Source: Nocardioides alkalitolerans DSM 16699
GTDB taxonomy: Bacteria; Actinomycetota; Actinomycetes; Propionibacteriales; Nocardioidaceae
Length of the DNA: 64,000 nt
Direction: 5' to 3'
NCBI RefSeq assembly: GCF_000426525.1
Contig: NZ_AUFN01000014.1
Coordinates: 62,001 to 126,000, forward strand
Shown here: positions 1 to 8,185 of the stretch, in pieces
Position numbering within the stretch: the stretch's first letter is position 1
How the letters are laid out: each line of letters opens with the position of its first letter
The notes under the pieces: generated by a model
Told to the model about the DNA's origin: nothing
Databases searched by the model: none
The model's input: only the letters and a program-made list of their open reading frames with translations
Made by a program: the position numbers and the translations under genes

Positions 1-584
1 TCGACCGCCTCGTGCGGGCCGGCCACGAGGAGATCGTCGTGGTGCCGCTCCTGCTCTCCGACGCCTACCACGCGAAGGTCGACGTCCCCACCGCGATCGC
101 CGAGGCGAACGCCCGTCACGAGAGCGTCCGGATCCGGGCCAGCGAGATCCTCGGCCTCGAGTCCGCGTTCCTTCAGATCCTCGACGAGCGCCTGCGCGCC
201 GCCCTGAAGTCGGCGCGCGTGCGGGAGCTCGACGCGCTGGTGCTCGCCGCGGCCGGCTCGAGCGACGCGCTCGCGAACCAGGCCGTCGCCAGGCTCGCCC
301 GCGTCTGGGGCTCGCGGCACAAGCTGCCGGTCACGGCCGCCTTCGCGTCGTCGGCGCCGCCGGCGACGGGTGAGGCCGTGCGGGCCTTCCGCGCCGAGGG
401 ACGCCGCCACATCGCGGTCGCCTCGCTGTTCCTCGCCCCGGGGAGCCTCCCCGACCGGGCGGCCGAGCTCGCGATCGAGGCCGGTGCCGTCGCCGTCTCC
501 GACCCGCTGGGGGCGCACCCCGAGGTCGCCCGCACGGTGCTGGCCCGCTACGCCGTCGGCGCCGTGGAGCTCGTGCCCGTCTGA
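1..584 (+). CDS. Sirohydrochlorin chelatase / CbiX-family protein, 5' truncated
   Basis: The reading frame is open from base 3 to the TGA at 582-584, about 193 visible codons. The first codons lack a start context, so the N-terminus, including the first active-site histidine expected of the family, lies before the window. The visible part shows the repeated chelatase half-domain pattern: VVPLLLSDAYHAKVDVP with its conserved histidine, then a second half with VAAAGSSD and VASLFLAPGSLPDRA. Family members insert Fe2+ or Co2+ into sirohydrochlorin for siroheme or cobalamin in the cytoplasm. Cobalamin genes (cobU, cobS) occur about 51 kb away and are not linked to it. The in-frame GTG at 12 would remove conserved sequence and is unlikely to be the real start. 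Confidence 0.8.
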   Translation, partial: DRLVRAGHEEIVVVPLLLSDAYHAKVDVPTAIAEANARHESVRIRASEILGLESAFLQILDERLRAALKSARVRELDALVLAAAGSSDALANQAVARLARVWGSRHKLPVTAAFASSAPPATGEAVRAFRAEGRRHIAVASLFLAPGSLPDRAAELAIEAGAVAVSDPLGAHPEVARTVLARYAVGAVELVPV

Positions 585-635
585 GCCGTCGTACCCCTTC
601 GGCAGCGGCCGAGCAGGTCGCGCCCGAGCCCGCCG

Positions 636-1040
636 TCAGACCAGACGATCCCGCAGTCGAGCCAGCTCGGCTGCGGGATCGTCCGTCATCCCGCCGTGCA
701 CCGGCCCCGGCTGCACCACGGTGCTGCGGGGCGCCTTCAGGAAGCCGAACCGGGTGCCGGTGGGGTGGCTCGCGGCCGAACCTCCCCGCTCGTCCCCCGC
801 ACACACGCCCGCCACGAAGTCGAGCGCGGCGCACAGCGTCGCGAGGTCGAGGTCCGGGAAGGCAGCCGCCAGCCGGGGCTCGTCGACGTGCCAGTCCGCA
901 CCGAGGAACCGGGTCTCCTCGCAGTAGAGGACGACGCCGACGTTGAGGAACTCCTCCCGGTCGACGCGCGGCACGCAGCGCAGCACGACGTACTGGTACG
1001 GCGCGGTCGCCGCGCCACCGCCGCTCACCGCCCCGCTCAC
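636..1040 (-). CDS. DUF3037 domain-containing protein
   Basis: 134 aa. The domain starts near residue 16 with PYQYVVLRCVPRVDREEFLNVG, the typical DUF3037 opening (YQYVVLR..PR..REEFLNVGV), and ends in an arginine-rich helix. The GTG start at 1040-1038 overlaps the TGA of the HipA-like gene at 1039-1037, so the two are translationally coupled. From general knowledge, DUF3037 proteins are commonly encoded next to a HipA-like kinase; their biochemical role is not established. Here the protein is the last gene of a PPK2, HipA-like, DUF3037 operon. It may modulate the kinase, but that is inference from context only. Confidence 0.8.
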   Translation of the reverse strand: MSGAVSGGGAATAPYQYVVLRCVPRVDREEFLNVGVVLYCEETRFLGADWHVDEPRLAAAFPDLDLATLCAALDFVAGVCAGDERGGSAASHPTGTRFGFLKAPRSTVVQPGPVHGGMTDDPAAELARLRDRLV

Positions 1041-1801
1041 GCTGCCGCTCCGGGCAGCCAGGAGCGGGTGCCGAGGCGTGCCACCAGGAAGCGCACGTAC
1101 GCCGCGCGCATGTCCTCCGGCGTCTCCGCGCCCGGCACCGCCTCGAGCCAGTCGTCCGGTACGTCGCGCAGCACGTCGGCCAGCACGGTCTCGTCGAGCA
1201 GCGGCGTGATCCGGGCGTCGGCCGCCGGGAGCTCGCCGACACGGTCGGCGAAGACGTGGTCGGACACGTCCCAGCGCTGGGCCGCGAACCGGGCGGGGTC
1301 GGTGACGCCGCCGACCCAGCCGTGGTGGAAGTACAGCGAGGCACCGTGGTCGATGGCCCAGACCTCGCCGTGCCACCGCAGCAGGTTCGGGTTGCGCCAG
1401 GAGCGGTCGACGTTGGCGGTGAACGCGTCGAGCCAGAGGATGCGGGTCGCGACGTCGTCGTCGGTGAGCGTCGCGCGGTCGAAGCCGAAGGAACCGGGCA
1501 GGAAGTCGACGCCGAGGTTGAGGCCCACGCTGGCCCGCAGGAGGTCCTGGACCTCCTCGTCGGCCTCGTAGCGGGCCAGGTCCGACCGGAGGTCGAGCCC
1601 CACCAGCCGCGGCGTGCGGATGCCCAGGAGGCTCGCCAGTCGGCTGACCACCACCTCGGCGACGAGCACGCGGACGCCCTGGCCCGCCCCGCGGAACTTG
1701 CAGACGTAGGTGCCGAGGTCGTCCGCCTCGACGATGCCCGGCAGGCTGCCGCCCTCGCGCAGGGGCGTGGCGTACCGCGTGACCGACTGGACGGGGATCA
1801 C
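1037..1801 (-). CDS. HipA-family kinase (C-terminal kinase domain only)
   Basis: 254 aa. It resembles the C-terminal kinase part of HipA. A lysine in VCKF (about residue 35) could be the ATP lysine, DAFTANVDRSWRNPN (125-139) looks like the catalytic loop and IDHG (150-153) the metal-binding motif. It is much shorter than classical HipA (about 440 aa) and lacks the HipA N-terminal subdomain and any adjacent HipB-type HTH antitoxin. The GTG at 1801-1799 overlaps the PPK2 stop by 4 bases, and its own stop overlaps the next start, so all three genes form one transcript. The family probably phosphorylates a protein on serine; the substrate is unknown. Family assignment is fairly sure, function is not. 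Confidence 0.78.
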   Translation of the reverse strand: MIPVQSVTRYATPLREGGSLPGIVEADDLGTYVCKFRGAGQGVRVLVAEVVVSRLASLLGIRTPRLVGLDLRSDLARYEADEEVQDLLRASVGLNLGVDFLPGSFGFDRATLTDDDVATRILWLDAFTANVDRSWRNPNLLRWHGEVWAIDHGASLYFHHGWVGGVTDPARFAAQRWDVSDHVFADRVGELPAADARITPLLDETVLADVLRDVPDDWLEAVPGAETPEDMRAAYVRFLVARLGTRSWLPGAAA

Positions 1802-2652
1802 GCGACGGGCTCCTCTCGCAGCAGTCGTGCGCGCTGCTCGGCCGGGTCGAAGCCCGCGGACGGCCAGCGCAGCTCGAGCGACCGCAGGTGGGTGCGCAGG
1901 ATCTCGGCGACCGCCAGGTTGCGGTACCACTTCGACTCGGCCGGCACGACGTACCAGGGCGCGTGGGCCGCGTCGGTGCGCTCCAGGGCGATCTCGTACG
2001 CCGCGCGGTAGTCGGGCCACAACGCACGGTCGTCGACGTCGGCGGGGCTGAACTTCCAGTGCTTCCTGGGGTCGTCCAGCCGCTCGAGGAGCCGCTCGCG
2101 CTGCACGTCGGCCGAGATGTGCAGGAACACCTTCACCACGGTGGTGCCCGAGTCGACCAGCTCCGACTCGAACTCGCGGATGGCGTCGTACCGCCGCTCG
2201 ATCTCGTCCGGCGGCGCGAAGCCCCGGACCCGGGCGATGAGCACGTCCTCGTAGTGGGAGCGGTCGAAGACACCGATGCGCCCGGCTGGCGGGACCTGCG
2301 GCCGGATGCGCCACAGGAAGTCGTGGGCCTGCTCCTCGGCGGTCGGACTGCCGAACGAGGCGATGCGGATGCCCTGGGGGTCGAGCAGACCGATGACCTT
2401 GCGCACCGTGCCGCCCTTGCCGGACGTGTCCATGCCCTGGAGCACCAGCAGCACCCGCCGACCGGTCGACGACGTCCGGCCCTCGGCGAAGAGACGCTCC
2501 TGGAGGTCGGCCAGCTCGGCGCCGATCTCCGCCAGCGCCGCCTTGCCCGCCGCCTTGTCGCCGTCGAAGCCCGGACGGGAGCCGGGGTCGATCGTCGTCA
2601 GGTCGACGGGGCCGGGGGCGAGTCGGAGCACGGAGAGGTCCACGGTGGTCAC
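1798..2652 (-). CDS. Polyphosphate kinase 2 family protein
   Basis: 284 aa, the usual size for a single-domain PPK2. Walker A is GMDTSGKG (about 73-80), the Walker B/lid region is FDRSHYEDVL (129-138), and KWYRNLAV lies near the C-terminus. Enzymes of this family transfer phosphate between polyphosphate and nucleoside mono- or diphosphates in the cytoplasm; whether this one acts on AMP, ADP or GDP cannot be read from the sequence. The first start is GTG at 2652. A GATAGT -10-like hexamer lies 7 bases before a second in-frame GTG at 2645, which could be a leaderless start. It leads the operon with the HipA-like kinase and DUF3037 genes, to which it is coupled by a GTGA overlap. Confidence 0.88.
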   Translation of the reverse strand: MTTVDLSVLRLAPGPVDLTTIDPGSRPGFDGDKAAGKAALAEIGAELADLQERLFAEGRTSSTGRRVLLVLQGMDTSGKGGTVRKVIGLLDPQGIRIASFGSPTAEEQAHDFLWRIRPQVPPAGRIGVFDRSHYEDVLIARVRGFAPPDEIERRYDAIREFESELVDSGTTVVKVFLHISADVQRERLLERLDDPRKHWKFSPADVDDRALWPDYRAAYEIALERTDAAHAPWYVVPAESKWYRNLAVAEILRTHLRSLELRWPSAGFDPAEQRARLLREEPVA

Positions 2653-2743
2653 TATCCCACCGGGTGCGCGACGGTGCCCGACCCTCCCTGCCCCACCCTG
2701 CCCACCCCGAGCCAGGGACTAGCGGACGACTGCCGCCGTCGGC

Positions 2744-3352
2744 TCAGGAGCCGCCGGCGTCGTCCAAGTCGTCGAGGTCGGGGACCGCGTCCTCGTCGTC
2801 GCGTCCGGCGGCGCGGAGCTCGTCGGCGACCACGGAGTAGGCCAGGCCGGGTGCGTAGCCCTTGCGGGCGAGCATGCCGACCAGTCGACGCCGGGCAGCC
2901 ATGTCGTCGACGCCCCGCATGGAGCGGAGCTTGCGCCGTACGAGGCCGCGGGCCGCCTCGACCTCGTCGTCGGGGTCGAGGTCGTCGAGCGCCGCCTTGG
3001 CGACCTCGTCGTCGATGCCCTTGCGTCGCAGCTCGTGGGCGAGCGCCCGGCGGGCGAGCCCCTTCGACGACTGACGACCCTCGACCCAGGCACGGGCGAA
3101 GGCGTCGTCGTCGACGAGGCCGACCTCCTCGAAGCGGTCGAGCAGGGTGCTCGCCACGTCGTCGGGCACGTTCTTCGACGCCAGCTTGTCGGCCAGCTCG
3201 CTGCGGCTGCGAGCGCGGCCGGTCAGCTGGTCGAGCAGGATCGTGCGGGCGACCTGCTCCGCGTCGGCCTCGGGGACCTCCGCCACCTCGTCAGCAGGTG
3301 GCGGAGGCGAGAACGAGCGACGACGGGTCGCCCTGCGGCGATCAGAAGTCAT
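2744..3352 (-). CDS. recX: RecX regulatory protein
   Basis: About 202 aa. The body has the three-helix repeats of RecX ([23 protein letters not shown], then [25 protein letters not shown]), flanked by a basic N-terminus and an acidic C-terminal tail ([14 protein letters not shown]). RecX binds RecA filaments and limits recombinase activity in the cytoplasm. The ATG at 3352 overlaps the 3' end of recA (stop at 3342-3344) by 11 bases; an in-frame GTG at 3358 is an alternative start. It has no promoter of its own that I can see, so it should follow recA induction after DNA damage. Confidence 0.93.
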   Translation of the reverse strand: MTSDRRRATRRRSFSPPPPADEVAEVPEADAEQVARTILLDQLTGRARSRSELADKLASKNVPDDVASTLLDRFEEVGLVDDDAFARAWVEGRQSSKGLARRALAHELRRKGIDDEVAKAALDDLDPDDEVEAARGLVRRKLRSMRGVDDMAARRRLVGMLARKGYAPGLAYSVVADELRAAGRDDEDAVPDLDDLDDAGGS

Positions 3353-4379
3353 CGACACCGAGGGGCTCGGCCGGCTGGTCGACCTGCGGGCCGACGCCGA
3401 GCTTCTCGAGGATCTTCTTCTCCAGCTCGTCGGCGAGGTCGGGGTTGTCGCGCAGGAAGTTGCGCGCGTTCTCCTTGCCCTGGCCGAGCTGGTCGCCCTC
3501 GTACGTGTACCAGGCGCCGGCCTTGCGGACGAGCCCCGCCTCGACGCCCACGTCGATCAGGCCGCCCTCGCGGCTGATGCCCTTGCCGTACATGATGTCG
3601 AACTCGGCCTGCTTGAACGGCGGGGCGACCTTGTTCTTCACGACCTTGACGCGGGTGCGGTTGCCGACCGAGTCGGTGCCGTCCTTCAGCGTCTCGATGC
3701 GACGCACGTCGAGGCGGACCGAGGAGTAGAACTTGAGGGCCCGACCACCCGTCGTGGTCTCGGGCGAGCCGAACATGACACCGATCTTCTCGCGCAGCTG
3801 GTTGATGAAGATCGCCGTCGTGCCGGCGCCGTTGAGCGCACCGGTCATCTTGCGGAGGGCCTGGCTCATGAGCCGGGCCTGGAGGCCGACGTGGCTGTCA
3901 CCCATCTCGCCCTCGATCTCGGCGCGGGGCACGAGCGCCGCGACGGAGTCGATGACGATCAGCGAGAGCGCGCCCGAGCGGACCAGCATGTCGGCGATCT
4001 CCAGCGCCTGCTCGCCCGAGTCGGGCTGCGAGACGAGGAGCGCGTCGGTGTCGACGCCGAGGTTCTTGGCGTACTCCGGGTCGAGCGCGTGCTCCGCGTC
4101 GATGAACGCCACGATGCCGCCGGCGCGCTGGGCGCTGGCCACCGCGTGGAGCGCGACCGTCGTCTTTCCGGAGGACTCCGGGCCGTAGATCTCGACGACG
4201 CGGCCGCGCGGCAGGCCGCCGAGGCCCAGCGCCACGTCGAGCGCGATGGAGCCCGTCGGGATCACCTCGAGCGGCGCGCGGGTGTCGTCACCCAGGCGCA
4301 TCACGGAGCCCTTGCCGAACTGCTTCTCGATGCTTGCGAGCGCCGTGTCGAGCGCCTTGCCGCGGTCTGCACCAGCCAT
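3342..4379 (-). CDS. recA: Recombinase RecA
   Basis: 345 aa, full length, without an intein. Walker A GPESSGKT is at about 66-73, Walker B-like [19 protein letters not shown] follows mid-protein, the L1/L2 region includes [16 protein letters not shown], and the C-terminus is acidic ([11 protein letters not shown]). RecA forms the strand-exchange filament on single-stranded DNA and triggers LexA self-cleavage. It overlaps recX and the two form an operon. The upstream region carries a perfect RecA-NDp-type promoter motif and, farther up, a LexA box (separate entries), so both LexA-dependent and PafBC-dependent damage induction are expected. Confidence 0.98.
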   Translation of the reverse strand: MAGADRGKALDTALASIEKQFGKGSVMRLGDDTRAPLEVIPTGSIALDVALGLGGLPRGRVVEIYGPESSGKTTVALHAVASAQRAGGIVAFIDAEHALDPEYAKNLGVDTDALLVSQPDSGEQALEIADMLVRSGALSLIVIDSVAALVPRAEIEGEMGDSHVGLQARLMSQALRKMTGALNGAGTTAIFINQLREKIGVMFGSPETTTGGRALKFYSSVRLDVRRIETLKDGTDSVGNRTRVKVVKNKVAPPFKQAEFDIMYGKGISREGGLIDVGVEAGLVRKAGAWYTYEGDQLGQGKENARNFLRDNPDLADELEKKILEKLGVGPQVDQPAEPLGVDDF

Positions 4380-4454
4380 GGTGTTCCATCCCCTCCGGGC
4401 GGGAGCCGCCCGAGTCGTGTCTGCAACCCGCGTCGGGGGTTGTCGTTGTGGAAG

Positions 4455-4477
4455 ACGTTAGGACGAGCCACCGACAA
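4455..4477 (-). promoter_or_regulatory. RecA-NDp (PafBC-type) promoter of recA
   Basis: Read on the minus strand: TTGTCGGTG, 8 bases, TAACGT. This matches the published mycobacterial RecA-NDp consensus tTGTCRGTG-N8-TAnnnT at every defined position. That promoter class drives LexA-independent damage induction and is activated by PafBC. The -10 ends about 75 bases before the recA ATG. Confidence 0.85.
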
Positions 4478-4544
4478 CGACGGAGCTGCTCCGTCGCCTG
4501 GGGATGATCTCGACCCGATCACTGCCTGTGGAGGAAACGGTAGC

Positions 4545-4558
4545 CGAACAGATGTTCG
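4545..4558. promoter_or_regulatory. LexA (SOS) box upstream of recA
   Basis: CGAACAGATGTTCG contains GAAC-N4-GTTC, the actinobacterial/Gram-positive LexA operator. It lies about 165 bases before the recA start and about 70 bases upstream of the RecA-NDp promoter. It should be bound by LexA until RecA filaments provoke its cleavage. The MFS gene ends just beside it at 4562. Confidence 0.88.
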
Positions 4559-4561
4559 ATG

Positions 4562-5854
4562 TCAGGCAGCGGTGTCGACCGGCGTGTCGCGTGTCGTCAC
4601 GACGGCGGCCGCGAGCACCGCCGCACAGAGCACGGCGGCCAGCAGCGAGAGCCACCCGAAGCCCAGGACACCGACCACCACGCCGGCCAGTCCCCCGCCG
4701 ACCGCCGCGGTCAGCTGCATCACCATGTCGGCCGCCCCCTGCACGTCGGTGCGGTCGGCCACCGGCGTGCCGTCGGCGATCGAGGTGGAGGCGGCCACGG
4801 TCGCGAACGACCAGCCCAGGCCGAGCAGGAACAACCCGCCCGTGATCTGCCACGAGTGCCCCTCCGGCGCCAGGCCGCAGAGGAGCAGAGCGACGAGGAG
4901 CACGCCGCCACCCACCGCGAGGGCCGGTCCACGGCCCCACCGGTCGACGACGAGGCCCACCAGCGGCGAGAACGCGAACATGCCGAGCACGTGGAGGCTC
5001 ACCACCAGCCCGATCACCTGCAGGTCGGCGCCGCCGTGCTCCATGTGCAGCGGCGTCATGATCATCACGGAGACCATCACCGCGTGCGCGGCCGAGAGCG
5101 CCAGCACCGCGGCCGCCACCGACGGGGTCGTCCGCACCACCGTGGCGACCCGCCCCCACGCGATCCCCCGCCGTACGGGCGACGCACCCGCGCCGCCGGC
5201 GGCCCGGTCGGCCTCGTCGGCCACCTGGCGCGCGAGCAGCAGGGGGTCCGGGCGCAGGAAGAGACCGACCACGAGCGCGGTCGCCGTCATCGCGACGGCG
5301 GCGATCGCGAAGGGGCCCGTCAGCTCGGGGATGCCCAGCCGGCCGGCGACCCAGCCGGACAGACCCGTGAGGTTCGGCCCCGCGACCGCGCCGATCGTGG
5401 TCGCCCACACGACCACGGCGAGCGCGCGCCCGCGGTGGAGCGGCTCCGCGAGATCCACCGCGGCGTACCGAGCGACGCTGTTGGAGGCCGTCATCGCCCC
5501 CAGCAGGGCGGCGCCCACCAGCAGGAGCGCCATCGAGCCGACCACCCCGGCGAGCACGGCGAGCGTCGCCCCCGCGGCGCCCACGAGGCAGCCCGTGACG
5601 AGGCCGACGCGTCGACCGCGCCGGGCCATCAGACCCGCGAGCAGGTAGGACGCCGCCGCGGCGCCGACCACCTGCGAGGTCTGCGCCAGGCCGGCGAGCT
5701 GGTCGGAGCCCGAGAGGTCGCGCGCGAGCAGGCTCGCCGTCGCGATCCCGATGGTGATGCCGACCGCACCGACCGCCTGACCGGCGACGAGCACCCGGAC
5801 GGTGCGCCGCTGCACCGCGGCGAGGTCGAGCTGCGTGGGCGGGGCCGTGGTCAC
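4562..5854 (-). CDS. MFS transporter
   Basis: 430 aa with about 12 hydrophobic helices. The loop LMARRGRRVGL after helix 2 corresponds to MFS motif A, and VVDRWGRGP forms the matching motif in the second half. The family moves small solutes by proton coupling across the cytoplasmic membrane; the substrate cannot be read from the sequence, although the fold is drug-efflux-like. The GTG at 5854-5852 overlaps the DUF3046 stop (GTGA), so it is the third gene of the DinB-DUF3046-MFS operon. It ends only 4 bases before the LexA box of recA, so read-through could reach recA. Confidence 0.85.
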   Translation of the reverse strand: MTTAPPTQLDLAAVQRRTVRVLVAGQAVGAVGITIGIATASLLARDLSGSDQLAGLAQTSQVVGAAAASYLLAGLMARRGRRVGLVTGCLVGAAGATLAVLAGVVGSMALLLVGAALLGAMTASNSVARYAAVDLAEPLHRGRALAVVVWATTIGAVAGPNLTGLSGWVAGRLGIPELTGPFAIAAVAMTATALVVGLFLRPDPLLLARQVADEADRAAGGAGASPVRRGIAWGRVATVVRTTPSVAAAVLALSAAHAVMVSVMIMTPLHMEHGGADLQVIGLVVSLHVLGMFAFSPLVGLVVDRWGRGPALAVGGGVLLVALLLCGLAPEGHSWQITGGLFLLGLGWSFATVAASTSIADGTPVADRTDVQGAADMVMQLTAAVGGGLAGVVVGVLGFGWLSLLAAVLCAAVLAAAVVTTRDTPVDTAA

Positions 5855-6045
5855 CGGAGGCGGTCCGGGAGGTCGAGCACGCGGTGGGCGACCGCCCAGA
5901 CCTCCTTGGGGGGCACACCGGCGGCCAGTGCCTCCTCGGCGGTCCGGTTGCCGAGGTCGGGCTGCACCTGGCGCTCGCCCCAGGACTGCGCGTACGGCGT
6001 GCCGAGCGCCTCCTCGAGCCGCGCCCAGAACTCGGTGTGCCTCAC
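5851..6045 (-). CDS. DUF3046 family protein
   Basis: 64 aa, matching the actinobacterial DUF3046 family end to end: it opens RHTEFWARLEEALG and continues with a LAAGVPPKEVWAV segment. The family is typically found next to recA in Actinobacteria, and that is the case here. No function is known to me. It overlaps both neighbours by 4 bases: its GTG start lies on the TGA of the DinB-like gene, and its own stop overlaps the MFS start. Expression is therefore coupled to both. Confidence 0.9.
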   Translation of the reverse strand: MRHTEFWARLEEALGTPYAQSWGERQVQPDLGNRTAEEALAAGVPPKEVWAVAHRVLDLPDRLR

Positions 6046-6644
6046 TGCTCGTCGCTCCTCGTGTCGCTCGGGTGGGCTCGGACCCCCTGCGTGTCGACGG
6101 CGACGCCGACGTCGTGCAGGTGGTGGAGCACGTCATGGAGGTGGTACTGCGCGAAGGTGCGCACCGTGAACGCCGAGCCGTTGCTGCGCAGCCCGACCCG
6201 CTCGGCGTCGTCGGGCGCCAGCGCGGCGTACCGGCCGGCGACGACGTGCGCCGCCGCGGTCAGGTCGGTGTGGACGGCCTCGGGCTCCTGCTCGGCGTAG
6301 CGCTCCGCCACCGCCGTGGCGTCCTGGTCCCAGTTCGCGAACCTCGCCGCCTCACCGGGGGCGGAGGCGAGCATCAGCCGCAGGCGCTCGTCGAAGACCC
6401 GGTGCACGTCGCGCACGTGGCAGGCGTACTCGAGCGGCGACCACACGTCGGGCCGCGGGCGACGCTCGACGTCGTCCGCCTCCAGGACCAGGCGCCAGGC
6501 CTGCGTCGACGCCGCCACGAGACCCGGGACGTCGCGCAGTGCGATGTCGCCCGCCACCACCCCGCACTCCGCGCAGGGACGCTCCAGCACCCAGGTCCAG
6601 TCCTTCTCGTCACCCGGGACCGGGACCTGCTCGGGGGTCGTCAC
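6042..6644 (-). CDS. DinB-superfamily protein
   Basis: About 200 aa. It has the four-helix DinB/YfiT-like pattern with metal-ligand-type histidines: WSPLEYACHVRDVHRVFDER in the middle and YHLHDVLHHLHDVG near the end. Such proteins are metal-binding and often act as thiol-dependent transferases (bacillithiol or mycothiol S-transferases); the substrate here is unknown. I chose GTG at 6644 (VTTPEQVPVPG) because a GGGAGG sequence lies about 10 bases upstream; the longer frame adds residues that do not look family-like. It heads the DinB-DUF3046-MFS operon. A damage link is not implied, because the DinB superfamily name is unrelated to DNA polymerase IV. Confidence 0.75.
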   Translation of the reverse strand: MTTPEQVPVPGDEKDWTWVLERPCAECGVVAGDIALRDVPGLVAASTQAWRLVLEADDVERRPRPDVWSPLEYACHVRDVHRVFDERLRLMLASAPGEAARFANWDQDATAVAERYAEQEPEAVHTDLTAAAHVVAGRYAALAPDDAERVGLRSNGSAFTVRTFAQYHLHDVLHHLHDVGVAVDTQGVRAHPSDTRSDEQ

Positions 6645-6760
6645 CGCGCCATCCTCCCAGGACCCGGACGCGGCCACGACCGCCACGTCCGACGCGTGAT
6701 CCGGGCGTCAATCCGACGGCGGGGTCCGCCGTCGGGGCCGGGGTGCACGACAATGGCCGG

Positions 6761-7291
6761 ATGCCTGACTACAGGACCCGTTCCGCGACCGTGCGTGACC
6801 TGCCGAGGATCTCGGCGATCTACAGCCACGCGGTCGAGCACTCCCTCGCCACCTTCGACCTCGAACCACCCGACCTCGACTACTGGCAGACCCGGCTGGA
6901 CGGCCAGCACCCCGGCGACCACCTGATCGTGGCCGTCAACGACGACGACGACGCCGTCGGCTACGCCTACTCGTGGTCGTTCCGGCCGCGCCCGGCCTAC
7001 GACTACACCCGTGAGACCTCCATCTACCTCGACGGATCCGTGCGCGGCCAGGGGGTCGGCCTCATGCTCTACCCCGCCCTGCTGCAGACCATGGCCGTCT
7101 CCGGCGTGCACACCGCGATCGCGGCGGTGTCGCTGCCCAACGCCGCCAGCGAGCGCCTGCACGTGCGCTGCGGGTTCCAGAAGGTCGGCGAGTTCCGCGA
7201 GGTCGGCAACAAGTTCGACCAGTGGATCGACATGGCCTTCTACCAGCGCATGCTGGTCAACATGCCGACCGGCGAGGCCGTCGTCGGCTGA
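6761..7291 (+). CDS. GNAT acetyltransferase, phosphinothricin acetyltransferase-like
   Basis: 176 aa. It shows the Pat/Bar-like arrangement: early RDLPRISAIYSHAVEHSLATF, the central YSWSFRPRPAYDYTRETSIYLD strand, the acetyl-CoA loop RGQGVG, and SLPNAASERLHVRCGFQKVGEF near the end. It probably acetylates the amino group of a small amino-acid analogue with acetyl-CoA in the cytoplasm. Substrates of such homologues vary (methionine sulfone, phosphinothricin), so resistance is not claimed. The ATG at 6761 has no good ribosome binding site; a GACAAT -10-like hexamer ends 6 bases before it, suggesting a leaderless message. It ends at a bidirectional terminator shared with the ABC exporter. Confidence 0.82.
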   Translation: MPDYRTRSATVRDLPRISAIYSHAVEHSLATFDLEPPDLDYWQTRLDGQHPGDHLIVAVNDDDDAVGYAYSWSFRPRPAYDYTRETSIYLDGSVRGQGVGLMLYPALLQTMAVSGVHTAIAAVSLPNAASERLHVRCGFQKVGEFREVGNKFDQWIDMAFYQRMLVNMPTGEAVVG

Positions 7292-7348
7292 CCGGCGGCC
7301 CGGGGCGGCCAGCCCGGCGGGCTCCCCGCCCGCGAACCGGGCCGCCGG
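7292..7348. terminator. Bidirectional terminator between convergent genes
   Basis: A perfect 12-bp stem (CCGGCGGCCCGG at 7292-7303 pairing with 7337-7348) encloses 33 bases that hold a further small hairpin. It fills the whole gap between the acetyltransferase stop and the exporter stop. There is no T-tract, as is usual in these genomes. Confidence 0.7.
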
Positions 7349-7350
7349 CC

Positions 7351-8184
7351 TCATGCGAGCAGCAGCCGGTCGAGGCGGCGTCGTACGACGACGAGCCCGA
7401 CGAGGCCCAGGACGACCAGGTAGACGACCGACGCCGCCGAGCCCCACCCGACCGTGCCCGTGCACAGCTCGCGGATCAGCACGACGCCGCGGTAGAGCGG
7501 CGTGCACTCGACCACCCACCGGAGCCACTCCGGGAACGCGCTGACGGGGAAGAACGTCGCCGAGAACAGGAACATCGGCACCGTGGCCAGCGTGACGTAC
7601 TCGAAGTCCTGCCAGGACCGCATGAAGGTCGTCAGCGCCATGCAGATGCCGCCGAACGCCAGGCCGATCAGGAGGGCGGCGGGCACCGCCAGCACCGCCC
7701 ACCACGACGACACCAGGTCCATCGCCACCATGACGAGCAGGAACGCCGCGGCGTAGATCCCGCCCCGGATGAGCGACCAGCTGAGCTCGCCCCGCGCCAC
7801 GTCCATCGTGGTGAGGGGTGTCGCCAGCATCTGGTCGAACAGCTTGCCGAAGCGCAGCTTGTGGAAGAAGTTGAACGTCGAGTCGTAGAGCGCGCCGTTC
7901 ATCGCGGAGGCCGCGAGCATGCCGGGCGCCACGAACTCGGCGTACGGGACCGTGCGCCCGCCCACCTCGAACCCCGTCACGAGGGCGCCGACCCCGACCC
8001 CGATCGAGAACAGGTAGAACACGGGCTCGAGGAAGCCGGTGACGAAGATCGGCCAGTGGCGCCGGTAGGCCAGCATGTTGCGCCAGACCAGCAGACGGGT
8101 CGCCTCGACGGCGGAGACCGGCGAGCCCTGGCGGGCGGCCCGGCGGGCGGTCTCGCCGGCGACGGCAGCGGTGAAGAGCGCCAC
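7351..8184 (-). CDS. ABC-2 type transporter permease (NodJ-like), second permease
   Basis: 277 aa with six predicted membrane segments and the ABC-2 permease region ALYDSTFNFFHKLRFGKLFDQMLATPLT. The best family likeness is to NodJ/DrrB-type exporters. The GTG start at 8184-8182 follows the stop of the first permease by one base, so the two permeases and the ATPase upstream (9047-10042) form one operon and probably one heteromeric exporter in the cytoplasmic membrane. The substrate is unknown; drug, lipid or polysaccharide export are all possible. It is the last gene before the shared terminator. Confidence 0.88.
   Translation of the reverse strand: MALFTAAVAGETARRAARQGSPVSAVEATRLLVWRNMLAYRRHWPIFVTGFLEPVFYLFSIGVGVGALVTGFEVGGRTVPYAEFVAPGMLAASAMNGALYDSTFNFFHKLRFGKLFDQMLATPLTTMDVARGELSWSLIRGGIYAAAFLLVMVAMDLVSSWWAVLAVPAALLIGLAFGGICMALTTFMRSWQDFEYVTLATVPMFLFSATFFPVSAFPEWLRWVVECTPLYRGVVLIRELCTGTVGWGSAASVVYLVVLGLVGLVVVRRRLDRLLLA
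7379..7390. repeat. 12-bp palindrome CGTCGTACGACG (first of at least eight copies)
   Basis: Exact copies of CGTCGTACGACG occur at 7379-7390, 20960-20971, 26249-26260, 49734-49745, 53068-53079, 56110-56121, 57460-57471 and 61593-61604. Seven are inside genes and one lies upstream of lipB. In the genes the word is read in three different frames (Ser-Tyr-Asp, Val-Val-Arg, Arg-Arg-Thr-Thr), so no single peptide motif explains it. See the matching finding. Confidence 0.85.
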
Positions 8185-8185
8185 G

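Noticed and set aside
3147..5648. Very long plus-strand frame across recX, recA and the MFS gene
   Set aside because: It is a shadow of the minus-strand genes caused by high GC; its translation is Arg/Ala/Pro-rich and matches no family, while the minus-strand proteins are intact.
6645..6686. Upstream ATG start for the DinB-like gene
   Set aside because: The added 14 residues are not family-like and a GGGAGG site precedes the GTG at 6644.
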